Positions 15,448 to 21,831 of a stretch of DNA of 26,009 nucleotides are shown here, piece after piece (position 1 is the first letter of the stretch; every line of letters begins with the position of its first letter). This stretch comes from a virus, in IMG/VR virus record IMGVR_UViG_3300040856_003394, positions 1-26,009 of that record, one strand, 5' to 3'. A program made the translations under genes and the position numbers. Below the pieces are notes generated by a model. The model ran no database searches, had not been told where the DNA came from, and worked only from the letters and a program-made list of their open reading frames with translations.

Positions 15448-16308
15448 ATGTATTGGACAAAACCAGAAGAGACACACGATAAATGCGGGGAGAACGTTAG
15501 CGTAGCATATACTAATTATATAGCTAGTCCATGGTTTTCTGGTAATATCACCTACTCTTCACTTGTTAGCAATCCCACGCCTAGTAGACCAGTAAACGCA
15601 AGTGATAGAGATAAGAGTTATGTAGATAGCAATGGTTGTGTGCAAAAAGAGAGATCTCGTATATTTGGAAATACCATGTATGTCGTTGGTTTTTCAGGTG
15701 GTGCTGGAGGAATGTCTTGGCCTCCGGCTAGGGGTAGTTATGTCGGGAATAATGGTACTGCGAGCGCAAGTCCAATATCTATAGCCTCGCTATCGCCAGT
15801 GTTGGGTACAAAAAGAGTAACAGAAACTCCACAATCAGTTACAGTATCCAACTATGTTACTGTAGATGCTGTAACAGCAACGTTTCTTAGAGAATGCAGT
15901 GCTACCGAAGTTATGTGCTATAATGGGCGGTTTCGCTGTCCCCAAATACGAAAAGAGTGGGAAAGGCTAAAAGCTACTACTGGATGTGATGCACAAAGAC
16001 AGTTAATGGTAAGCACTGGCTCCATTCAATTGAATGATGCTGAAATTACTATCAGTTCTTCAGATTTTAATGTGTTGAAGGAATGGACAAGCACTGTTAA
16101 GATAGATACTGATCGTAGATGGCAGGTGCCTTCGGATTACTATTTCATAAACAGAACCTACAGAATTTATGTGACACCAACATTATCAAAAGCAACCAGC
16201 AGTACCACAAGCTCCGTAGGGTTATATGCCAGAGCACCAGGGGGCCAAAAAACTACGTTGGCTGGGGTGAAATATAGATGGAAGATGGAGATGGGAGCTA
16301 CATCATAA
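15448..16308 (+). CDS. B partner of A4
   Basis: This 286-residue protein is a shorter relative of the one at 13413. It has CGENVSVAYTNYIASPWFS (13-31), a Gly-rich segment (GFSGGAGGMSWPP near 81-93), LSPVLGT (115-121), two Cys pairs near 145-170 (CSATEVMC, then C and C further on), and RRWQVP in the C-terminal third. Much of the rest is Ser/Thr-rich with alternating polar and hydrophobic residues, which suggests beta structure. It is followed after 2 bases by the intact subtilase gene. No signal peptide is seen. Confidence 0.6.
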   Translation: MYWTKPEETHDKCGENVSVAYTNYIASPWFSGNITYSSLVSNPTPSRPVNASDRDKSYVDSNGCVQKERSRIFGNTMYVVGFSGGAGGMSWPPARGSYVGNNGTASASPISIASLSPVLGTKRVTETPQSVTVSNYVTVDAVTATFLRECSATEVMCYNGRFRCPQIRKEWERLKATTGCDAQRQLMVSTGSIQLNDAEITISSSDFNVLKEWTSTVKIDTDRRWQVPSDYYFINRTYRIYVTPTLSKATSSTTSSVGLYARAPGGQKTTLAGVKYRWKMEMGATS

Positions 16309-16310
16309 TA

Positions 16311-17228
16311 ATGAACAGAAAAATATCACTACTACCATATATAAGAGAAGACATCTATGGCTTAGATACCAAGTCTGGGCAGTTTTATGGATGGGAAATA
16401 CAAAAATTTGAAATACAAAAATATTGGAAATATAGTATGGGGGAAGGAGTGAAGGTCGCAGTAATAGATACAGGATGCGATCTAGAGCATGATGATCTTG
16501 TAGCTAATTTATTGCCTGGATATAATTTTGTTAATGAAGGAAAATCCCCAATAGACAGAAATTGCCACGGTACTCATGTAGCTGGTACAGTTGCTGCTAG
16601 CGACAATAATCTGGGTATGGTAGGAGTGGCTCCAAGGGCCAAAATCATCCCTGTTAAATCATTGGATGACAACGGATCAGGTGATTTAAAATCGGTCGCC
16701 AGAGGGATCGTGTGGGCCGCTGACAATGGTGCTGACATCATAACCATGAGTCTTGGTAGCCCAAGAAGCTCTATAGTCATGGAAAAAGCCATCAACCACG
16801 CAGCCTCCAAGGGGTGTATTATATTTTGTGCAGCAGGAAATAGTGGGCCAACAACAGATATAATGTATCCTGCTAGATATAAAAACACAATAAGTATTGC
16901 TGCTGTTGATATTAATCTTAAAAGAACTAGTTTCAGTTGCAGTGGACCATCGCTAGATTTTCTAGCCCCAGGTAAAGATATATTAAGTTGTGCTCCGGGT
17001 AATAAATATGCTAAATTAAGCGGAACAAGCATGAGCAACCCTTTCGCCGTTGGTTGTGCTGCACTAGCATTATCTAGTGTTGGTAAGAAATTAAGCAGGG
17101 AACAGCTCATAAAAGCTTTCAAGAAAACTGCCCAAAGTCTTAAAGAAGCTAAATACAGTGGTAAGAAGAATTACGAAGGATATGGAATCATACACCCTAT
17201 AACACCCAACCACCTGCTTAATATATAA
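16311..17228 (+). CDS. subtilisin-like serine protease (S8)
   Basis: The 305-residue protein contains a complete S8 catalytic set: D53 in VIDTG (51-55), H86 in HGTHVAGT (86-93), the oxyanion Asn N177 in AAGNSGP (174-180), and S240 in GTSMSNP (238-244). An ATG at 16278 would add 11 residues, but the remnant at 14402 begins at the position matching 16311, so this start is chosen. There is no signal peptide, and only about 40 residues precede the catalytic domain. A classical folding prodomain is therefore missing or very short. That suggests an intracellular or virion-borne enzyme that acts in cis or is activated otherwise. It closes the array and is followed by a terminator-like hairpin. Substrates may be the neighbouring A/B proteins or host proteins; neither is shown. 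Confidence 0.9.
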   Translation: MNRKISLLPYIREDIYGLDTKSGQFYGWEIQKFEIQKYWKYSMGEGVKVAVIDTGCDLEHDDLVANLLPGYNFVNEGKSPIDRNCHGTHVAGTVAASDNNLGMVGVAPRAKIIPVKSLDDNGSGDLKSVARGIVWAADNGADIITMSLGSPRSSIVMEKAINHAASKGCIIFCAAGNSGPTTDIMYPARYKNTISIAAVDINLKRTSFSCSGPSLDFLAPGKDILSCAPGNKYAKLSGTSMSNPFAVGCAALALSSVGKKLSREQLIKAFKKTAQSLKEAKYSGKKNYEGYGIIHPITPNHLLNI

Positions 17229-17241
17229 GTATCTATAGCCT

Positions 17242-17263
17242 ATCTGTCAAGCAGATTTTTTTT
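17242..17263 (+). terminator. rho-independent terminator-like hairpin
   Basis: ATCTG (17242-17246) and CAGAT (17252-17256) form a 5-bp stem with a 5-base loop, followed by a run of eight T starting at 17256. The stem is short, so termination may be partial. It lies 13 bases after the subtilase stop and closes the array. Confidence 0.5.
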
Positions 17264-17281
17264 CTAATGCGGCGCTTGACA
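17245..17281 (+). repeat. 8-bp inverted repeat across terminator and -35 box
   Basis: TGTCAAGC (17245-17252) is the exact reverse complement of GCTTGACA (17274-17281), whose last six bases form the -35 element of the next promoter. The arms are 21 bases apart. It could be an operator or an alternative RNA fold that competes with the terminator hairpin. Chance cannot be excluded. Confidence 0.35.
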
Positions 17282-17303
17282 AAATCCTACGGTGTGCTAG
17301 AAT
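17276..17303 (+). promoter_or_regulatory. strong sigma70 promoter with extended -10
   Basis: Perfect TTGACA (17276-17281), a 16-base spacer and TAGAAT (17298-17303), with TGC directly before the -10 (extended -10). GAGGAG follows just upstream of the ATG at 17320. It is the best promoter in the window and is expected to be read by host RNA polymerase without phage factors. It starts the 17320-20874 gene run. Confidence 0.72.
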
Positions 17304-17319
17304 ATGGTATGAGGAGACG

Positions 17320-17502
17320 ATGAAAGACGAAGAAGATAGAAAAAAAGCAAGAAGGCAATCGGTTGCCAGAAAAAATATGAAAAAAGGTCATGGTGATCTT
17401 GAGCAAAGAAGCACCAAGCACCAAAAATACGATTTTATAAAGCAGAAGAAAGATATTGAAGAAGAAGAGTTGTGGGATGAGTGGAAAGATTATTACAGAT
17501 GA
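17320..17502 (+). CDS. small highly charged protein
   Basis: This 60-residue protein is dominated by Lys, Arg, Glu and Asp (for example DRKKARRQSVARKNMKKG) and is probably helical. GAGGAG is well placed ahead of its ATG. It is the first gene behind the strong promoter, a place where phages often keep small host-takeover proteins. The next gene starts inside its stop codon (ATGA). No family is recognised. Confidence 0.6.
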   Translation: MKDEEDRKKARRQSVARKNMKKGHGDLEQRSTKHQKYDFIKQKKDIEEEELWDEWKDYYR

Positions 17503-17738
17503 AACTTCTAAAAAAAATCAAAAACTTTATTCTATCTTTTTTTGCTCACGCTGGAAGAGGTTTCCCGAAAGCTGACCAGTTCACAATAAACTCCAGATAT
17601 TTACAGTGTATTTCTTGCAGTTCATATGATGATGAAAATAAAGAATGCTCTGAATGTGGATGCAACATAAATAAAAAACAGGAATTTCTAAACAAGCTGG
17701 CATGGCAAGATCAAAAGTGTCCGCTTGGAAAATGGTAG
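17499..17738 (+). CDS. small Cys-rich zinc-binding protein
   Basis: The ATG at 17499 overlaps the upstream stop in an ATGA and gives 79 residues; a GTG at 17481 is less likely. After a short basic, hydrophobic N-terminus there are C37-x2-C40, C50-x2-C53 with C55, and a final C74 in the ending KCPLGKW. This is the pattern of small zinc-ribbon proteins with a CPLGKW tail that are frequent in phage genomes. It may bind nucleic acid or protein; the exact role is unknown. Confidence 0.62.
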   Translation: MKLLKKIKNFILSFFAHAGRGFPKADQFTINSRYLQCISCSSYDDENKECSECGCNINKKQEFLNKLAWQDQKCPLGKW

Positions 17739-17739
17739 A

Positions 17740-18270
17740 ATGAAAACTAAAGCTTACAATAGGCACGACTTTTTTCTATCTCGAAAGAACATATTCGAGA
17801 TATGCGAAAATGCTATACGCTCTACCAACGATACGTCTATTTTTATACCTCATATTTGCGGTATGAATGACAACCCTTCTAAAATATCAAGACTAATTTA
17901 TGATAGATATCCTATTGTAAAACAGAATATAGATGTTTCTGTAAATCACAAAATAGGACAAAACCAATACGTCTCAGTCCTGCACAACAAAAGCAAACAG
18001 AGCAATATATTTGTTGCTAATATGTTTTGCAGAAATCAAAAAAATAAAAACAGGCACGTTAACTATTACGCCCTAGCCACATGTATGATCAATCTACAAA
18101 ATCATTGCAAGAACTATAAGCTGGCTAATAGCGATCAAAAAATAGAAATACACTCTCCTAAAATTGGTACAGGAATAGATGGTGGTGACTGGAATACTAT
18201 AGCGAATTTAATAGATGATATTTGGGCAAATTATTTCACAGTTTTTATTTACGAGCCAAACAATGTTTGA
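17740..18270 (+). CDS. macro-domain protein (ADP-ribose binding or hydrolysis)
   Basis: The ATG at 17740 gives 176 residues. The diagnostic part is SPKIGTGIDGGDWNTI (139-154), the ADP-ribose diphosphate-binding loop of macro domains of the Poa1p/TARG1-like type. Before it are IFIPHICGMND (34-44), the usual first strand and loop, and NIFVANMF (89-96), the VaNm strand. The usual N..N.G.G loop of the first half is modified (GMNDNPSKIS). Such proteins hydrolyse ADP-ribose-1''-phosphate or remove ADP-ribose from proteins or nucleic acids. In a phage it could process tRNA-splicing by-products or reverse host ADP-ribosylation defences; both are inference. It shares its operon with a deoxyribosyltransferase-like gene. 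Confidence 0.75.
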   Translation: MKTKAYNRHDFFLSRKNIFEICENAIRSTNDTSIFIPHICGMNDNPSKISRLIYDRYPIVKQNIDVSVNHKIGQNQYVSVLHNKSKQSNIFVANMFCRNQKNKNRHVNYYALATCMINLQNHCKNYKLANSDQKIEIHSPKIGTGIDGGDWNTIANLIDDIWANYFTVFIYEPNNV

Positions 18271-18418
18271 TTATTCAGTAATTTTAATTGTTGGTATGGG
18301 TGTGGTTATCGGTATACTCAGAGGTTTGGAAAACATCAAATGCACCAGAGCGGGTAGATGTGAACCAGCGAAACCTATCAAAGATAAATTTGTTTATGTC
18401 TACATGGATTTTCAATGA
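18263..18418 (+). CDS. small membrane protein
   Basis: The ATG at 18263, within the last codons of the macro-domain gene, gives 51 residues; an earlier in-frame ATG at 18215 would lie deep inside that gene. Residues 4-20 (YSVILIVGMGVVIGILR) form one transmembrane helix. A short basic, Cys-containing tail (CTRAGRC) and an aromatic end (FVYVYMDF) follow. The stop overlaps the start of the next gene by 4 bases. Its function is unknown. Confidence 0.5.
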   Translation: MFDYSVILIVGMGVVIGILRGLENIKCTRAGRCEPAKPIKDKFVYVYMDFQ

Positions 18419-18945
18419 ACCTACTCAAAAATCATAGATGCTATCTTGCTGGTGCAATAGACCGTGTAGAAGATAGAGGCAACGGTTGGAGAGAATATAT
18501 CACTCCAATATTAAAAGAACTTAATGTAGAAGTTTTTAATCCTCTAAAGAAACCCACAAAGTGCGGAGTAGAAAACGGAGATACTGCTAAACATAAAGTA
18601 TACCTAAAGCAAAACGATAAGTTTGATGAGTTGTCCAAATTAATGAAAACGATTCGCTCTGTCGATTTGCGTATGGTTGATATTAGCGATTTTATAGTTG
18701 TTAATCTAGATATAGAAACCCATCCGTGTGGGACTTTAGAAGAAATATTTTGGGCGAATAGACAAAAAAAACCCATATTAATCAGAATAGAGCAAGGTAA
18801 GCGTCATGTTCCTGACTGGCTTTTCGGAACTATTCCGCATCATATGTTTTTTGATAGCTGGGTTGATGTTAAAACATATTTAGAAAAAATCAATACGGGA
18901 GAACTTACAGATAATACAGGAAGGTGGTGTTTCTTTGAAAGATGA
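18415..18945 (+). CDS. nucleoside 2-deoxyribosyltransferase-like protein
   Basis: This 176-residue protein has the layout of the NDT family: YLAGAID (10-16) as the first strand and loop, DLRMVDISDFIVVNLD (84-99) as the conserved acidic strand region, and GTLEEIFWA (106-114) carrying the likely catalytic Glu. A further KKPILIRI strand follows. Family members swap or hydrolyse the base of (deoxy)nucleosides or nucleotides. With ThyX and the DeoC-like protein it suggests management of deoxyribose and base pools. The NDT fold is also related to TIR-type and nucleotide hydrolase folds, so an NAD- or nucleotide-signal-degrading role is another option. The gene overlaps the one before by 4 bases. 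Confidence 0.7.
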   Translation: MNLLKNHRCYLAGAIDRVEDRGNGWREYITPILKELNVEVFNPLKKPTKCGVENGDTAKHKVYLKQNDKFDELSKLMKTIRSVDLRMVDISDFIVVNLDIETHPCGTLEEIFWANRQKKPILIRIEQGKRHVPDWLFGTIPHHMFFDSWVDVKTYLEKINTGELTDNTGRWCFFER

Positions 18946-19792
18946 AATAGAATTACATGATGAAAAAATTATGGAAGAGTTCCAGGAAAGCTACGCTTCC
19001 GCTGTAGAGAGTGGCAAGAAGAGGGCGAGTGAAAGCAATGTAGCTATTGTAAGTATAGCTAGAAATTCCGCTAAGAACTTAGTAAATAATATACCGGTGC
19101 TTGAGCAGATAGAAACCTATTTCAACAAATGCTATTTTTATTTTTATGAAAATGATTCCACAGACAACACCGCTGAACTGCTTGAGTCTTGGTCAAATAC
19201 AAAGAGTAATGTTGAATTTGTCACAGAGAAACTAAATACTCCCTATCTACCTCTTTCTACATCGAATGTCAGAACAGAAAATCTAGCTAGAGCAAGAAAT
19301 AAATGTTTAGAGTATGTCAGAACAATACAAGACAAGGTGGATTATGTAATCGTTATAGATACTGATTTTACCAAGTTTTCCATTAATGGATTAATGAATT
19401 CTTTTGGGTGGTTTGATATAGATCATGTGTCTGCTATTGCTGGTTTTTCTTTTTTAATCAAGAACGTAATCTTTCCCAACGGCACCAGATCAAATCACGA
19501 GATGCTGACCAATTATGACTCTTGGGCATATAGACATACGTGGTGGTCTGATACTCAGCAGGTAGGCTTAATGTATTGGTTTCAATACTGGATACCTTTA
19601 GTCGGCTCTCCTCTTATTAAAGTGAATAGTGCTTTTGGGGGATGTTGTATATATAAAACAAAAGATTATTTGCAAGGTAAATACAGTGGAGAAAACTGTG
19701 AGCATGTTATGTTTCATCAGAGATTACATGCGGCCTCTAAAGATTTCGATTTACACGTTAATCCGTCTATGATAATGTACGTAGAAGTTTAA
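18935..19792 (+). CDS. glycosyltransferase, CAP59/GT69-like
   Basis: I choose a TTG start at 18935 because AGGAAGGTGG lies just upstream; the first in-frame ATG (18971) has no good ribosome-binding site. The 285 residues contain YENDSTDNTAELL (71-83), RTENLARARNK (113-123) and VIDTDF (140-145), the DxD metal and sugar-nucleotide site. WAYRHTWW and a NSAFGGCCIY segment lie further on. This order (EnDSsDnT, RTe..A.aRN, D.D) is that of the CAP59 mannosyltransferase group better known from fungi. It is expected to add sugars to a glycan or protein, with its partner GT4 enzyme next door. The donor and acceptor cannot be told. Confidence 0.72.
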   Translation: MKDEIELHDEKIMEEFQESYASAVESGKKRASESNVAIVSIARNSAKNLVNNIPVLEQIETYFNKCYFYFYENDSTDNTAELLESWSNTKSNVEFVTEKLNTPYLPLSTSNVRTENLARARNKCLEYVRTIQDKVDYVIVIDTDFTKFSINGLMNSFGWFDIDHVSAIAGFSFLIKNVIFPNGTRSNHEMLTNYDSWAYRHTWWSDTQQVGLMYWFQYWIPLVGSPLIKVNSAFGGCCIYKTKDYLQGKYSGENCEHVMFHQRLHAASKDFDLHVNPSMIMYVEV

Positions 19793-19806
19793 GAGAAAGG
19801 GAAATT

Positions 19807-20874
19807 ATGATTAATGTACTAGCTCCGATTAACAACACAACAGGATACGGTATAACTTCCACAAATATTTGGAAAGAACTTCGTAAAATTACAGATGTTA
19901 ATTTGTTCCCTATAGGCGGTGTTGCATTAGAAAATGAAACACTAAGAGATGATTTCTCTCATGATATTAATAATACTATGCAGTGTTTAGGCAAACATCA
20001 GCCTTGCATTAAGATTTGGCATATGCACGATTTAATGTCAAGAACAGGGAACGGCAAATATGGTGTGTTGCCTTTTTTTGAAGTGGACAAGCTTAAGGAT
20101 CACGAAAAAACATCTGTTGGACATTCCGATGTTATTTTTACTACATGCGAATGGTCTAAAAAAGTACTAGTAGATAATGGGCTAGATGCAGACTCTATTG
20201 TTATATGCCCGTTAGCTGCTGATCACGATATCTTTAATCCCAAATATTTTCCAGCTGACCCTAACAAAACCACTTACAGATTTATCAATATTGGTAAATG
20301 GGAGATTAGAAAAAGTCACGATCTGCTTGTGCATATTTTTAATGAAGCCTTTACTAAAGAAGATAATGTTGAATTATGGATGGTTAATCATAATCCTTTC
20401 CTCAAACCAGAACAAACCGAAGAATGGCATAATCTTTACAAAAACAGCAAACTTGGTGACAAAATTAAGATTTTTGATAGAATTCCCAACCATATTGATC
20501 TAGCAAAAGTAATTTCTGACGCAGACTGTGGTGTTTATATCAGTAGAGCAGAAGGATGGAATAACGAAATCCTAGAAACCATGGCAATGAATAAACCAAT
20601 TATAGCCACAAATTACTCTGCACATACTGCATACTGCAACAATAAAAACTCTTATCTTGTAGATGTAGACTCTTTAGAACCAGCATCGGATGGTATATGG
20701 TTTGATGGTTTTGGAAAATGGGCTAAATTAGGATCTAAGCAGATAGAGCAGACCATCGAACACATGCGTTACCTTTACAAGAATGATATCCGCACCAATC
20801 AAGAAGGTGTGAATACATCTCAGTCTTTTACGTGGCAAAATACGGCTAAAATAATACATAAGCATCTGTGCTGA
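19807..20874 (+). CDS. glycosyltransferase family 4-like (GT-B)
   Basis: This 355-residue protein is a GT-B enzyme. The N-terminal half starts with a nucleotide-fold strand (INVLAPINNTTGYG), and the middle has FTTCEWSKKVL (111-121) and CPLAADHDIFNP (134-145). The C-terminal half shows INIGKWEIRKSHDLL (160-174) and the EX7E motif, E249 and E257 in AEGWNNEILETMA (248-260). AAGGGAAATT precedes the ATG. It follows the CAP59-like gene by 14 bases. The pair may build or alter a virion glycan or the host surface. Confidence 0.85.
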   Translation: MINVLAPINNTTGYGITSTNIWKELRKITDVNLFPIGGVALENETLRDDFSHDINNTMQCLGKHQPCIKIWHMHDLMSRTGNGKYGVLPFFEVDKLKDHEKTSVGHSDVIFTTCEWSKKVLVDNGLDADSIVICPLAADHDIFNPKYFPADPNKTTYRFINIGKWEIRKSHDLLVHIFNEAFTKEDNVELWMVNHNPFLKPEQTEEWHNLYKNSKLGDKIKIFDRIPNHIDLAKVISDADCGVYISRAEGWNNEILETMAMNKPIIATNYSAHTAYCNNKNSYLVDVDSLEPASDGIWFDGFGKWAKLGSKQIEQTIEHMRYLYKNDIRTNQEGVNTSQSFTWQNTAKIIHKHLC

Positions 20875-20914
20875 TCTGGTGTAAAAATAATTACGGTTCA
20901 GATAAATATTTTTT
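20874..20914 (+). terminator. hairpin followed by T-run (possible terminator)
   Basis: Outer stem ATCTG (20874-20878) pairs with CAGAT (20899-20903). An inner stem TGTAA (20880-20884) pairs with TTACG (20891-20895, one T-G pair). Six T follow at 20909-20914. It lies directly after the GT4 stop and could end the 17320-20874 transcript. The internal loop makes it imperfect. The 57-base gap also contains the 13-base repeat copy 2 (20875-20887). Confidence 0.4.
20901..20908 (+). promoter_or_regulatory. T4-late-like promoter candidate
   Basis: GATAAATA differs at one position from the T4 late promoter box TATAAATA and is extended to ATAAATATTT. The same ATAAATATTT stands before the sigma-like gene at 23595. 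Both are in short gaps before likely late genes. AT-rich DNA makes chance matches easy. Confidence 0.25.
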
Positions 20915-20931
20915 AGCTATAGGAAATTTTC

Positions 20932-21441
20932 ATGCCAATACCCAGCAAAAACCCCGACGAAGACAAGCAAAAGTTCGTATCTCGTTGCATGAGCAATGAT
21001 ACTATGAAAAAAGAATATCCAGACACCAAGCAACGAGCTGCCGTGTGTTTAAGTCAGTCCAGAAAAGGTAAATCTTCTTTAATAGAGAGCGTACACGACG
21101 AACTATGGGCTTCTTGTGAATGGGATGACGAATGGGATGAGTTTACATGGGAGACAGAAGCAGGCGATATTTATGATGAAGAAGGCAAGGTAATTGCTGC
21201 AAAAAAGAATGGTAAAAAAGTTACTCTGAATAAACCTTTCCGTACTCCTGATGGCCCTAAGAAATTTAGTGTATACGTTAAGAACGATAAGGGTAATGTG
21301 GTGAAAGTTAATTTTGGTGATCCTAACATGAAGATCAAAAAGAATATTCCTGAACGACGCAAAAGTTTTAGAGCTAGACATAATTGCGATAATCCTGGCC
21401 CAAAATGGAAAGCAAGATATTGGTCTTGCAAGAAATGGTAA
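20932..21441 (+). CDS. conserved phage protein, probable head or morphogenesis context
   Basis: This 169-residue protein joins two conserved parts that I recall from tailed phages. The N-terminus has FVSRCMSNDTMKKEYPD (15-31) followed by QRAAVCLSQ (34-42), a motif often seen at the front of phage prohead or head-maturation proteins. The C-terminus has KKFSVYVKNDKG, VKVNFGDPNM and RKSFRARHNCDNPGPK, then YWSCKKW, a widespread phage domain with two conserved Cys. The middle is an acidic Trp-rich stretch. It has a good start with TAGGAAA upstream. The role is unproven; scaffold or virion protein is likely. Confidence 0.6.
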   Translation: MPIPSKNPDEDKQKFVSRCMSNDTMKKEYPDTKQRAAVCLSQSRKGKSSLIESVHDELWASCEWDDEWDEFTWETEAGDIYDEEGKVIAAKKNGKKVTLNKPFRTPDGPKKFSVYVKNDKGNVVKVNFGDPNMKIKKNIPERRKSFRARHNCDNPGPKWKARYWSCKKW

Positions 21442-21444
21442 ATT

Positions 21445-21831
21445 ATGATATACAAAGCCAAAAATGACCAACTAAGATATATTGGGTTAAACAGATCCAG
21501 GATCAATAGTCCTAGATTTAAAACCACCGATTACGAAATTGGCTCTAAGGTCGCAGAAACTCAGGATGTAAAAAAAATAAATAATCAGTTACAAATAGCG
21601 CAAGATATATATGCAAACAATATTCCACCAACTAATACGCTTACCAAATCAGGTAATAATAATCATGTTCTCAACAGGGCTTTCATTATTAATACCTTAA
21701 TTGCAAGAGGATATTACTATCCTTATCTTGGTAATTACGGCTATAAAATTGCTCTAGAAGAAACATACTACACCGATACCGTTAGCTTTAACAATGTAAG
21801 ATTTGTAAATAACATTGGAGACACAATTTGA
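21445..21831 (+). CDS. family A paralogue 5, short form (128 residues)
   Basis: This short A protein has the same length as the one at 10075 and the same motif position. DYEIGSKVAETQDVK (29-43) matches its DNIGSKVVVGLDVK, and GYYYPYL has PYL at 93-95 in both. EETYYTD (105-111) is the aromatic motif. It starts 3 bases after the previous gene, and its stop overlaps the TTG start of the next gene (TTGA). It lies about 4 kb from the main array, past the glycosyltransferase block. Confidence 0.6.
   Translation: MIYKAKNDQLRYIGLNRSRINSPRFKTTDYEIGSKVAETQDVKKINNQLQIAQDIYANNIPPTNTLTKSGNNNHVLNRAFIINTLIARGYYYPYLGNYGYKIALEETYYTDTVSFNNVRFVNNIGDTI

Noticed and set aside
16574-17122. 182-codon open frame on the - strand
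   Set aside because: It lies wholly antisense to the subtilase, whose catalytic motifs are intact. The translation has no recognisable domain, and no gene elsewhere in the window is on the - strand.
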